The position numbers and the translations under genes are program-made. From positions 1 through 32,570 of the forward strand of contig JAMCQR010000038.1 of the NCBI GenBank assembly GCA_023379555.1: a stretch of 32,570 nt of DNA. Direction: 5' to 3'. This document shows, in pieces, positions 1 to 7,970 of this stretch; within the stretch, counting starts at the first letter, position 1, and each line of letters begins with the position of its first letter. The notes under the pieces were generated by a model. That model did not search any database. It saw only the letters and a list, made by a program, of their open reading frames with translations, and was not told the origin of the DNA. The DNA comes from Thermoplasmatota archaeon (GTDB taxonomy: Archaea; Thermoplasmatota; Thermoplasmata; Thermoplasmatales; GCA-001856825).

Positions 1-1269
1 AATCGATTTCTCATAGCCAGTCGTAATTCCATTAGTAAATTTCCCAATTATCCAGAGTGAAACATAGCTCAATGAGAAGACAAATGCAGCAACCACCAAA
101 ATTGCCAGAGATTGTACTTCGAGTTGTTTAAGTGCGGATGCTCCCCCACCGAAAATAAAACCGTTAGGGAGATTCGCAGCACCGGAAACAGATGAAAATC
201 CAGTTTGAGCTACGAACGCAATCATTACGAAGCCAATGAGTCCCATTAAGAGGTGTGTTGGGAACAAGCCGATCGGGTCACTGTACCATTTCCTCGTCAT
301 AACTCTCTCTCCGACTAGAAACAGGGGGCCACCGACCAAGCCAATTGCTATAGCCACCGCTGGACTGATGTAACCCGACAGAGGTGACATGAGGATCAGA
401 CCTACCAATATTCCGTTAATTGCATACAAATATCCTGGGTCTTTCTTTGTGATTAAGAATCTGAAAAACATAGTTGAAATCAACGCTGACGCCGCTCCGA
501 GGAAGGTGTTGAGACCCACTATAATTGTTTCACCGTTGAACGCAAGTACGCTTCCCGCGTTGAAACCAAACCACCCTATCCACAACAATAGAATAGATAA
601 CGTCAACCAAGCTGGATTTATTGATATAACTGCTTGTGGACTCTCAGAGTGTCCTTTCCCCCTCTCTTCTCTCCAAATTTTAAGCACTATGGCGAGGCCG
701 GCGAATCCTGCTGCCGCGTGAACTACTAGTCCTCCACCAAAATCTCTAACTCCCAGCTGATAAAGCCAACCGGTAGGATTCCAAATCCAGGCCGCAGGTA
801 GTGTCCAGATCACTGTATAATATACGACTGAATAGGCAAGAAAGGCACTGAGTTTCATTTTTCTCAGTGCGACAACCCCTACTATGGCAAGCGTGACTGA
901 GGCAAATGCCGTCTCGTAAAGGAAGTATGTTCCTGTAGTCAAACCGGTACCAAAGTAATGAGACGTCATTGACCACCATGTCCCTTCAATTATAGCCGAA
1001 GTACCAGACGACGAGCTGCCAAAGAAAAAGCTGTTATATGTTGGAATGCCAATTACTCCGTAATACGTTGGGGCAAACGCCAGATTAAAACCAATGAGAG
1101 CCATTAAAAAAATGGCAGTACCCATTATCAAAATTGTTTTTATCAGACTACTGGAGTAATGTTTCCCAAGCTCGCCATATTCAAGAAAACCAATCGCAAC
1201 AGTCATTAGAAAAACTAAAATGGCTGAGAATATCATCCATAGGTTGTTAAATAGGACCGCATCGGTCAA
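1..1269 (-). CDS. amt: Ammonium transporter (Amt/MEP/Rh family), C-terminus beyond the window
   Basis: Polytopic membrane channel for NH4+/NH3 uptake. The minus-strand frame is open for all 423 codons up to the window edge, so the C-terminal end is missing. Family hallmarks are visible: an N-terminal helix with NNLWMIFSAILVF, the AWIWNP segment (Trp of the Am1 site), GGGLVVHAAAG with the first pore His and the preceding DF, LLWIGWFGFNAGS, and GLFPTHLLMG with the second pore His. The segment matching the upper Phe gate reads FLYETAFAS, so the first aromatic is Tyr and the usual Gln is Glu, while the second Phe is kept. I start it at TTG (1267-1269): an in-frame TGA lies two codons upstream and a GGTGA Shine-Dalgarno sits 5-6 nt before it; the first ATG is 11 codons further in. 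No glnB/glnK gene is visible beside it. Confidence 0.93.
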   Translation of the reverse strand, partial: MTDAVLFNNLWMIFSAILVFLMTVAIGFLEYGELGKHYSSSLIKTILIMGTAIFLMALIGFNLAFAPTYYGVIGIPTYNSFFFGSSSSGTSAIIEGTWWSMTSHYFGTGLTTGTYFLYETAFASVTLAIVGVVALRKMKLSAFLAYSVVYYTVIWTLPAAWIWNPTGWLYQLGVRDFGGGLVVHAAAGFAGLAIVLKIWREERGKGHSESPQAVISINPAWLTLSILLLWIGWFGFNAGSVLAFNGETIIVGLNTFLGAASALISTMFFRFLITKKDPGYLYAINGILVGLILMSPLSGYISPAVAIAIGLVGGPLFLVGERVMTRKWYSDPIGLFPTHLLMGLIGFVMIAFVAQTGFSSVSGAANLPNGFIFGGGASALKQLEVQSLAILVVAAFVFSLSYVSLWIIGKFTNGITTGYEKSI

Positions 1270-1904
1270 TATAGATCACCAAATTTCAAATGCGTAATTT
1301 CTTCCAGATAATTAAGTTCTACGAATATTATATTTTGTCAAAATTTAAAATATTTAGAGGAGTAACACTATTAAACATCCAGTGACTTCAATCGATGTTG
1401 GTTTGCCTATGGTTTGGTCGACCTCTGAACCTCACATTGGATTCCTATGGGCCATTCCAGGTACTTTATTAGAAATGATGGCTTTAAACTAGGCAGACCT
1501 TCTCTATGGAATTTATAATTACCAATCTGCTAGAAACCGAACTTGACAACATCGAACTAGACAAAGGTCAATTTAGCACGAATTATTACCAGTTCTTTTA
1601 AATGTATCCGGAATTTTGTAGTTCGATCGTTATCCCTTTCAAAGATACTCGATCATCTTGTTGAAATGATTACTCTTGCTTTCCTCGTTCGTCTCTATTA
1701 ATCTGATTGTCTTAATTAATTTCCCTTCTATTATTCTTATCCTTGAAGCACTTTCTTTGAGTAACCTTTAGACCTAAAAACGTTTAATATTTTACAAATC
1801 AGTCAAGAAACTTGATATTGTGTTCATCTTTAAGCGGTAATGAGGTAATTTAAGCGGCAGTGTCTGAATAACAACATTAATGTAATAGTTTTACCTCTCT
1901 AGCT
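1270..1904. other. 635-bp gap between amt and trpB2, promoters and possible gene remnant
   Basis: This gap separates two divergent genes and holds both promoter regions. No ORF here is recognisable. On the minus strand 1639-1767 there is a 42-codon open stretch without an upstream start codon, encoding an amphipathic, helix-like peptide (RIIEGKLIKTIRLIET...), which could be a decayed gene end. On the plus strand 1507-1602 a 31-codon ORF starts MEFIITNLLETELD, also unrecognised. The right end carries the direct repeat described separately. A perfect palindrome ACATTAATGT lies at 1874-1883, about where a TATA box for a short-leader trpB2 transcript would be. Confidence 0.5.
1829..1862. repeat. 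Two direct repeats TTTAAGCGGYARTG, 20-bp period, upstream of trpB2
   Basis: TTTAAGCGGTAATG (1829-1842) and TTTAAGCGGCAGTG (1849-1862) differ at two of 14 positions and start exactly 20 bp apart, about two helical turns, so both copies face the same side of the DNA. They end 42 bp before the trpB2 ATG, just upstream of the probable BRE/TATA region. This is a plausible tandem binding site for a transcription factor; which protein binds is unknown. Confidence 0.5.
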
Positions 1905-3269
1905 ATGGCACTAATGGATAGGGCAATATTCCTCGACCAGGATGATATTCCAACAAGATGGTACAACATCCAGGCCGACCTACCTGAACGACTCCCTCCT
2001 CCGCTAGATCCCGAGACATTACAGCCCGTCAATCCCGAAAAACTCCTGAGGGTTTTTGCAAAGGAACTTGTAATGCAAGAAGTATCCCAGGAAAGATACA
2101 TTGAGATTCCGGACGAAGTACTTGAGGCGTATAGGTGGCTTCCCAGGCCCACTCCATTATATCGTGCCAAAAAACTGGAGGAATTCTTAAAGACGCCGGC
2201 AAGAATATATTATAAATGGGAAGGTACCAATCCAGCAGGAAGTCACAAACCGAACACTGCTTTAGCACAGGCATACTACAATGCGAAACAAGGAATTGAA
2301 GATCTGACTACAGAAACTGGAGCTGGACAGTGGGGGTCCGCATTGGCAATGGCTGCCGCATACTTTGGAATTCGTGCTCGTGTATACATGGTTTCAGCGA
2401 GCTACAGTCAAAAGCCAGGAAGAAAGGTTATGATGGAAACATGGGGAGCAAAGTGTTTCTCCTCCCCTAGCGAACAGACTAGCTATGGTAGAAAGCTCTT
2501 GCAAGAAGACCCTAGTAATCCCGGATCATTAGGGATAGCGATTTCAGAAGCAGTTGAGGATGCCGTCACCCATGAAAATACCAGGTATACCTTGGGATCA
2601 GTCTTAAATCACGTCCTAATGCACCAAACGGTTATAGGGCAAGAAGTGGAAAAACAGTTGGAAATAGTTGATGAAACGCCTGACCTGCTAGTAGGAAACA
2701 TCGGCGGTGGTTCTAACTTCGGAGGTTTCTGTTTGCCATTTATGGGAAAGAAGCTTAAAGGAAAGTTGGATGCAAAATTCGTTGCGTGCGAATCATCTGC
2801 GGTTCCACACACAACTAAGGGAAAATACACTTATGACTACGGGGACACAGGCCATTTAACTCCTCTTCTTAAGATGCTCACACTTGGAAGTGAATACAGA
2901 AATCCACCGATCCATGCAGGCGGTTTAAGATATCACGGGATGGCACCAATCATTTCCTATCTAATTCAGAGGGGGTTCATGGAATCACATGCCTATTCTC
3001 AAACAGCAATTTTTGATGCGGCAACAACTTTTGCAAGAACGGAAGGCATCATACCTGCTCCTGAATCAGCCCACGAAATCAGGTACGTGATAGACGAGGC
3101 CATAAGGTGCAAAAAGGAGAACAAGGAAGAGGTCATCGTCTTCAACAATTCGGGTCACGGTCTTCTCGATCTGTCTGCATATGAACTTTACAATTCCGGT
3201 AAGCTCAAAGATTACCAGCCAACTGAATTCAACTATCCATCAATAGTTAGAGAAGAGGGAAGGCAATGA
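1905..3269 (+). CDS. trpB2: Tryptophan synthase beta chain, TrpB2 type
   Basis: PLP enzyme that condenses indole with L-serine to tryptophan, or a related serine/threonine-type reaction. At 454 aa it has the length of the TrpB2 subgroup (classical TrpB is near 400). Visible signatures are the N-terminal IPTRWYNIQADLPERLPPP motif typical of TrpB2, the PLP lysine K115 in NPAGSHKPNTA, ETGAGQWGSALAMA, the phosphate-binding loop GNIGGGSNFGG, and the C-terminal NNSGHGLLDL. No trpA or other trp gene lies beside it, which fits stand-alone TrpB2 genes. ATG at 1905 is used; a second ATG three codons later is possible. No clear Shine-Dalgarno is present, so a short or absent leader is likely. The upstream repeat at 1829-1862 may regulate it. 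Confidence 0.93.
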   Translation: MALMDRAIFLDQDDIPTRWYNIQADLPERLPPPLDPETLQPVNPEKLLRVFAKELVMQEVSQERYIEIPDEVLEAYRWLPRPTPLYRAKKLEEFLKTPARIYYKWEGTNPAGSHKPNTALAQAYYNAKQGIEDLTTETGAGQWGSALAMAAAYFGIRARVYMVSASYSQKPGRKVMMETWGAKCFSSPSEQTSYGRKLLQEDPSNPGSLGIAISEAVEDAVTHENTRYTLGSVLNHVLMHQTVIGQEVEKQLEIVDETPDLLVGNIGGGSNFGGFCLPFMGKKLKGKLDAKFVACESSAVPHTTKGKYTYDYGDTGHLTPLLKMLTLGSEYRNPPIHAGGLRYHGMAPIISYLIQRGFMESHAYSQTAIFDAATTFARTEGIIPAPESAHEIRYVIDEAIRCKKENKEEVIVFNNSGHGLLDLSAYELYNSGKLKDYQPTEFNYPSIVREEGRQ

Positions 3270-3614
3270 AAGTGAAATGCTGACGCAGGATAGTAAGAGT
3301 GGACTTCAGGAAGAAAAATGAATGTTGCTAATCTTCAAGCCATCCGCGACGTATATCATTGTTGAAACATTTCTGAATTTATCTTCCCACCAATTTATAC
3401 AATCTGACCTGAACAACTGTCAACTCTACTTAAAAGGAGTATAACGTTCTTCAGCTAATAGTGAGTGAAGACGAGAATGCTACTCTAGATTACGTGTTGT
3501 GATATGGACTGATCGCGAGGAGAAAACGTCATTAGTATCCTTGCAAAGCAATTTAAAAAATTGGTATTGGGGTATCAATAACTTTTGGTCAGCTTCATTA
3601 AAGTTTTTGCAGAG
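3270..3614. other. 345-bp gap between trpB2 and tRNA-Gly
   Basis: I see no recognisable gene, repeat or structured RNA here. It contains the 3' trailer of trpB2 and the region downstream of the minus-strand tRNA-Gly. Short ORFs that run into the tRNA in either direction are chance frames. Confidence 0.5.
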
Positions 3615-3687
3615 TGCAGGTGCCGGGATTTGGACCCGGGCTAAAGGCTTGGAAGGCCTTTGTGCTACCAGGCTACACAACACCTGC
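3615..3687 (-). tRNA. tRNA-Gly (anticodon UCC)
   Basis: The minus strand folds into a full cloverleaf. The acceptor GCAGGTG pairs with CACCTGC, the D-arm is GTGT...GCAC with the AGCCTGGTA loop, the anticodon stem AAGGC/GCCTT encloses loop CTTCCAA with anticodon TCC, and the T-arm is CCGGG TCCAAAT CCCGG. The discriminator base is A73 (complement of 3615). There is no intron and no encoded CCA. A TATA-like TTTATTA lies on the minus strand about 30-40 bp upstream (around 3716-3726). Confidence 0.95.
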
Positions 3688-3845
3688 AGTGGCAGACCGT
3701 GAATTATCGTCGTTGTAATAAAGGTTTTCAAGGGCAAACGTGTTGGTGCAGTCAATGTGAGCAAAGAAATTTGAACATATTTGTTTGTTACTATTGTCAG
3801 CGAGACTCGAGGAAAAATTGTTATATTTTTTCGAACTGAGTAAAC

Positions 3846-4352
3846 GTGAGAAAGGATTTACTATACTTGGGAATCATTTTACTTGTAATCGGTGTCGTCA
3901 TTTCAGGGATTGCTACAGTTGAGGCTGGCGGTAAGACTGAAATCGTCGAGACTTCCATGAAAGTAAGTCCGAGTGGATTTTATTACTCAAACGAATTGAC
4001 TGTTGGTTCAAATGGTAGCGTAATCGTTACTGGTAATACGACAACTTATCTTATTCCCTCACAAGATCTAACCATAGTGAATTCTACAAACGTTGGAAAC
4101 TATGCGATCCACCCCACTATACCATCTAGGGATTCCATACTTTATGATGGGTTGAATGGAACCTACTACCTAGTAGCTTTCGGTCAGCATACACCCCTGA
4201 TTACCTATGCCGTCCTGGGATCTAATCTTTCCCAGTTGGTAGTGTATGGACTTCTTATCATTGCAGGCGCCGCAATTGCTGTCATCGGTACGATACTCGC
4301 AATCCTAGGCGCTATTATGAGGTCTAAATTTACTCCAGTTCATCAATTTTGA
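3846..4352 (+). CDS. Small membrane-anchored extracytoplasmic protein, unknown function
   Basis: I do not recognise this 168-aa protein. It has an N-terminal hydrophobic segment (residues about 5-25), an extracytoplasmic domain of about 100 residues rich in Ser/Thr/Asn with several N-glycosylation sequons (NGS, NTT, NST, NGT, NLS), and a second long hydrophobic segment (about 128-158) followed by a short basic tail. That two-helix layout is common among small cell-surface proteins of Thermoplasmata. The start is GTG at 3846. The gene stands alone between tRNA-Gly and mcm and is followed by a T-rich stretch. No enzymatic motif is visible. Confidence 0.75.
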   Translation: MRKDLLYLGIILLVIGVVISGIATVEAGGKTEIVETSMKVSPSGFYYSNELTVGSNGSVIVTGNTTTYLIPSQDLTIVNSTNVGNYAIHPTIPSRDSILYDGLNGTYYLVAFGQHTPLITYAVLGSNLSQLVVYGLLIIAGAAIAVIGTILAILGAIMRSKFTPVHQF

Positions 4353-4370
4353 TTTTTTTCTTCTTTCTTA
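4351..4370 (+). terminator. T-rich transcription terminator
   Basis: A pyrimidine tract (seven T, then TTC/TTTC repeats) begins right at the stop codon of the small membrane protein. Archaeal RNA polymerase terminates at such T-tracts. No strong hairpin precedes it. Confidence 0.45.
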
Positions 4371-4444
4371 ATCTCCTGGTATAAAGCATCTAACTCTTTC
4401 CGAGTTCCAAAAAAAGTAAAATAAGGAAGACGTATCAATACGGG

Positions 4445-6550
4445 ATGAGAGAGTCGTTTAGGGACGATGAGTTAAGATCGCTATGGAGCACAGTCCTTGA
4501 GTCTCATACTGCAGATATGTTCAGGATAAATTCAAAGGACTCAAAGGACAAGGTGTTGCCGATCAATTATGAAGAGATGGATAAGGTCAATACGGATTTC
4601 GCTCTGAATTTTCTGAAGTACCCTGAAGATCATCTCGTTCGTCTGAAAGAGGTTCTATATGGTTGGGAAGAGGGAAACAGCACTCATGAAGGACTCTTGT
4701 CTGATGATTTCAAGGCAGAAAAGAAAAATAGGGTACGGATTTCGATCTCTTCCAAATTACCTGATATTAAGAGAGATATAAGGGAACTCCGAAGCGAAGA
4801 TCTCAACACCTTCCTTCAGGTTGACGGAGTTGTGAAGCGAGTATCGGAAGTGGTGCCTACAGTTGTGAGTGCAGCATTTCAGTGTGCCTATTGCAGAGAG
4901 GTTCACCTTTATCCACAATCTGGCAGCAGAATTCTCGATCCACCCAGATGCAACCACTGCGGTAAGACAAAGGAAGAAACAAAATTTAGATTCATTGCGG
5001 AAAAGTCTCTCTATTATGATACCCAGTTAATCACTATCGAAGAGAAACCAGAATTTCTCAAGGGCGCGGCACAACCAGTCAAACTCGTCGTTCATCTAGA
5101 AGAAGAGCTATGCGGGAAGAACAACCCTGGTGATCGAGTTTCCGTCAATGGAATCCTCAAAGGAAAGCAGAAGGTGCAAAATGCTCAGAGCGCATCGAGG
5201 CAATTCGATGTATTCTTGGAAGCAATGTTTGTGGAGAGGGAATCTTCGGAGTACGAAGAAGTCGCGCTTGAGGACGAAGACATCGCTGCGATAAAGAGGG
5301 CAGCAAGGGACCCCGAGGTTTATTCAAAACTGGTTGGAAGCGTGGCCCCAGCGGTGTTTGGAAATGAGATGGTCAAGGAGGCCGTAATCCTTCAACTTTT
5401 TGGCGGAGAAAGGAAGGCATTTCCTGACGGAACTTACATCAGAGGGGACGCGCACGTACTTCTCCTAGGCGATCCTGGAGTTGCGAAATCACAGATTCTC
5501 ACTTATGTTGCGAATATCGCACCCAAGGCTGTCTACACTTCGGGTAAAGGAAGCTCAGCCGCAGGACTTACTGCTGCAGCAGTCAAGGACGAGCTTTCAG
5601 AAGGCAGGTGGACTCTGGAGGCCGGGACCTTAGTACTCGCAGATGGTGGATTAGCAGCAATCGACGAGCTAGATAAGATGAACAGGGAGGATAGTGGTGC
5701 AATGCATCAAGCTATGGAACAGCAGACCATCTCTATCTCCAAAGCTGGTATAAATGCTACTTTAATGTCAAGATGCGCAGTTTTGGCAGCGGCAAACCCC
5801 AAATATGGAAGATTTGAAGAAGACGAGCCTTTTACGAGTCAGACAGATTTGCCAATCACACTACTGTCAAGATTTGATCTTATTTTTATGATCGTCGATA
5901 GACCGGGGAAGATAGACGGTGAAATGGCTGACTACATTCTGAAAGTTCATAAGTCTGGTGAGACAATTGCGAGCGGGAGAAGTGTTGAAAAGGTGCAGAT
6001 ATTTCCAACTTTTGAACGCGATTTCCTTAAGAAGTACATTGTTTACGCAAGAAAGAATTCGTTTCCGATTATGTCACCGAAAGCTGAGGAGAAAATAAAG
6101 AAGTTCTACGTTGAGAAAAGGGCAGCTAGTGTAAAGCTGGGTTCAGTTACAATTACGCCGAGACAGCTAGAAGCATTGATAAGGCTTTCTGAAGCTTCCG
6201 CGCGGGTGAGACTTTCTGACAGAGTAGAAGTGGACGATGTTGAGAGGGCTACAAGGCTAATGGAAGCGTTCTTGAATCAAGCAACTGTGATAAATGGGAT
6301 CCAGGATATAGACATCATAATGTCAGGGTATAGTTCAAAAGATCGCAAGGGGGCTTTCTCTATTTTAGAAATCATTAAGCAATTACAGGATGCAAGTACT
6401 GGGAGACGAGCATCTCTTCGCGAAATTCGAGAGGAAGCCAAGAAGCACGGTATTGAGGAAAGGCAAGTTGATAGGGAACTGAAGATTCTGAATGACAAGG
6501 GAGAAGTTATCGAAGTAGTGACCGGTTTCTATCGCGCACTGGAGAAGTGA
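4445..6550 (+). CDS. mcm: Replicative DNA helicase MCM
   Basis: Hexameric 3'-5' helicase that unwinds the replication fork. The 701-aa length is normal and there is no intein. Domain order: N-terminal A domain; OB fold with zinc finger C147-X2-C150...C169-X2-C172; AAA+ core with Walker A GDPGVAKS (342-349), Walker B AAIDELD (D407, E408), sensor 1 AAANPKYG and arginine finger LLSRFD (R476); and a C-terminal winged helix (about 625-701). The start is ATG 4445. It appears to be monocistronic, with the DUF424 gene starting about 70 nt after its stop behind its own TATA-like sequence. Other replication genes in the window are polC, rnhB and pcn. Confidence 0.98.
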   Translation: MRESFRDDELRSLWSTVLESHTADMFRINSKDSKDKVLPINYEEMDKVNTDFALNFLKYPEDHLVRLKEVLYGWEEGNSTHEGLLSDDFKAEKKNRVRISISSKLPDIKRDIRELRSEDLNTFLQVDGVVKRVSEVVPTVVSAAFQCAYCREVHLYPQSGSRILDPPRCNHCGKTKEETKFRFIAEKSLYYDTQLITIEEKPEFLKGAAQPVKLVVHLEEELCGKNNPGDRVSVNGILKGKQKVQNAQSASRQFDVFLEAMFVERESSEYEEVALEDEDIAAIKRAARDPEVYSKLVGSVAPAVFGNEMVKEAVILQLFGGERKAFPDGTYIRGDAHVLLLGDPGVAKSQILTYVANIAPKAVYTSGKGSSAAGLTAAAVKDELSEGRWTLEAGTLVLADGGLAAIDELDKMNREDSGAMHQAMEQQTISISKAGINATLMSRCAVLAAANPKYGRFEEDEPFTSQTDLPITLLSRFDLIFMIVDRPGKIDGEMADYILKVHKSGETIASGRSVEKVQIFPTFERDFLKKYIVYARKNSFPIMSPKAEEKIKKFYVEKRAASVKLGSVTITPRQLEALIRLSEASARVRLSDRVEVDDVERATRLMEAFLNQATVINGIQDIDIIMSGYSSKDRKGAFSILEIIKQLQDASTGRRASLREIREEAKKHGIEERQVDRELKILNDKGEVIEVVTGFYRALEK

Positions 6551-6622
6551 GAAATTAGCAGTCTTACTAATACTTGATATATAGTGTTACGATTTCTTCT
6601 ACCAAACCAACTAAGAAGGAAG

Positions 6623-6925
6623 ATGAATTTGATCTGGACTCGAGTATTCAGAACGTCGGTGGATACACTCCTCGCCGCTGCGGACGAGGAGCTATTAGGG
6701 AAGGTACTTAAAGAAGGTAAATACAAGCTCAGTGTTTCCGAGAAATTCTATAAGGAAACGCTAATCGACGATGTTGCACTGAAAGACCTTTTGCAAATCT
6801 GTTCTATTGCCAATCTGGTTGGGGACCGGTCAGTCGGTATTGCAATCGAGTCAGGATTTATATCAACAGAGAATGTCATATACATTCAGGGAATCCCTCA
6901 TGCGCAATTCACAACCTTGGAGTGA
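6623..6925 (+). CDS. DUF424 family protein
   Basis: Small conserved archaeal protein (100 aa from this start) of unknown biochemical function. The family pattern is clear: an N-terminal strand followed by LLAAADEELLGKVLKEGKYKL, then VSEKFYKE, IANLVGDRSVGIAIESGFI, and a final GIPHAQ. I start at ATG 6623, preceded by AAGGAAG, because the family begins a few residues before the LLAA motif. A GTG at 6584 in the same frame would add 13 residues, but it lies almost on the TATA-like TTGATATATAG (6574-6584). Its 3' end overlaps the probable start of folP by 26 bp, implying co-transcription with it. Confidence 0.85.
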   Translation: MNLIWTRVFRTSVDTLLAAADEELLGKVLKEGKYKLSVSEKFYKETLIDDVALKDLLQICSIANLVGDRSVGIAIESGFISTENVIYIQGIPHAQFTTLE

Positions 6926-7970
6926 AGGAACATACTTCAGGTTTAATCCGACAGCCATTTCTAGAGAATACAAGATCCCACTATCTGAAGTGAACAGTTT
7001 TCCAGTTTTCTTGATATCCTCCCAAAGCTTAGATCTTAACACGACCGAACTGGTCTCTGGTCTAACCCACGTCTACCCACTTCAATACAAAGACATAAAA
7101 GATTTGGCTAGAAAATTCTTCCCACTCCTGAGAGATGACTTCTGGGAAAAAGAGTACTCGCTGAAAATTAGAGATAAAATTTGTCCTTTTAATTTCCCTG
7201 AAGTAATGGCAATAATCAACATGACGCCCGATTCGTTCTATCCAGAAAGCAGGATTTCTGAGGATGAAATAGAACTTAGACTAGATCAAATAAAAAGTGC
7301 AGGAGGCAACTTGGTCGACATCGGAGGGCAGAGTACAAGACCAGGTAGTAATCAGATTTCAGCAGTTGAGGAACTTAAAAGGATTTCTGGAGCAGTCGAG
7401 GTGGCTTTGAACAGGAAATTTACAGTTTCAATAGATTCGTTCAGGCCTGAGGTCCTCAGAGAATGTCTAGAGATGGGAGCGCACATTATTAATGACGTGA
7501 CAGGTTTGGAAAATTTGGAAATTGGAAAACTTGCCAATAGATACGGAGTGCCGTTGATTGTGATGCATAAGAAAGGAGACTTTAAGACAATGCAGGTCTC
7601 TCCTCACTACGATAACGTTATCAACGAGATTATTGCATTCTTTCTAAGGAAAATTTCATTGGCAAACGATTTGGGTATCGGGGATAACATAATTCTAGAT
7701 CCCGGTATAGGATTTGGAAAGAGATTGGAAGACAACCTTACAATCATCAACAATCTAAGGGACATCAGACTTGGGCATCCGCTTTTGTTAGGTATTTCGA
7801 GGAAAAGCTTTATCGGACAAGTAACGTCTGAGAGAGTAGAAGAAAGGGGGATTTCTTCCTTGATATTCAATACTATATCGATATTGAAGGGAGCAGATAT
7901 TATCAGGGTTCATGACGTAAAGGAAAATTTAGAAATGGTAAAAATAATTAAAAAATTAAAAGAAGTTTAG
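6900..7970 (+). CDS. folP: Dihydropteroate synthase with N-terminal extension
   Basis: Condenses a pterin pyrophosphate with p-aminobenzoate or an arylamine, in pterin cofactor synthesis. The TIM-barrel core begins at about residue 100 (MAIINMTPDSFYPES), followed by DIGGQSTRPGS, VSIDSFRPEV, HIINDVTG, VMHKKGD, ILDPGIGFGK, LLGISRKSFIG and a terminal RVHDVKEN, all standard DHPS signatures. About 100 residues precede the core; bacterial FolP lacks these, whereas some archaeal homologues have such an extension. ATG 6900 overlaps the DUF424 gene by 26 bp; an upstream in-frame start at 6807 lies deep inside that gene and is less likely. The 3' end overlaps convergent hppA by 4 bp. Confidence 0.93.
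   Translation: MRNSQPWSEGTYFRFNPTAISREYKIPLSEVNSFPVFLISSQSLDLNTTELVSGLTHVYPLQYKDIKDLARKFFPLLRDDFWEKEYSLKIRDKICPFNFPEVMAIINMTPDSFYPESRISEDEIELRLDQIKSAGGNLVDIGGQSTRPGSNQISAVEELKRISGAVEVALNRKFTVSIDSFRPEVLRECLEMGAHIINDVTGLENLEIGKLANRYGVPLIVMHKKGDFKTMQVSPHYDNVINEIIAFFLRKISLANDLGIGDNIILDPGIGFGKRLEDNLTIINNLRDIRLGHPLLLGISRKSFIGQVTSERVEERGISSLIFNTISILKGADIIRVHDVKENLEMVKIIKKLKEV

Noticed and set aside
389..721. Plus-strand 110-codon ORF
   Set aside because: It lies opposite the ammonium transporter, whose minus-strand frame carries family motifs across the whole stretch.
1375..1490. Short plus-strand ORF resembling a transporter fragment (GLPMVW...GFLWAIPG)
   Set aside because: About 36 codons, no neighbours in frame, similarity impression only.
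4445..6550. Possible intein in MCM (also considered in DP2)
   Set aside because: Protein lengths (701 and 1078 aa) are normal and the Walker A and active-site loops are uninterrupted.
6807..6899. Upstream start of folP
   Set aside because: Would place 31 more residues inside the conserved part of the DUF424 gene in another frame; no family support for the extra residues.
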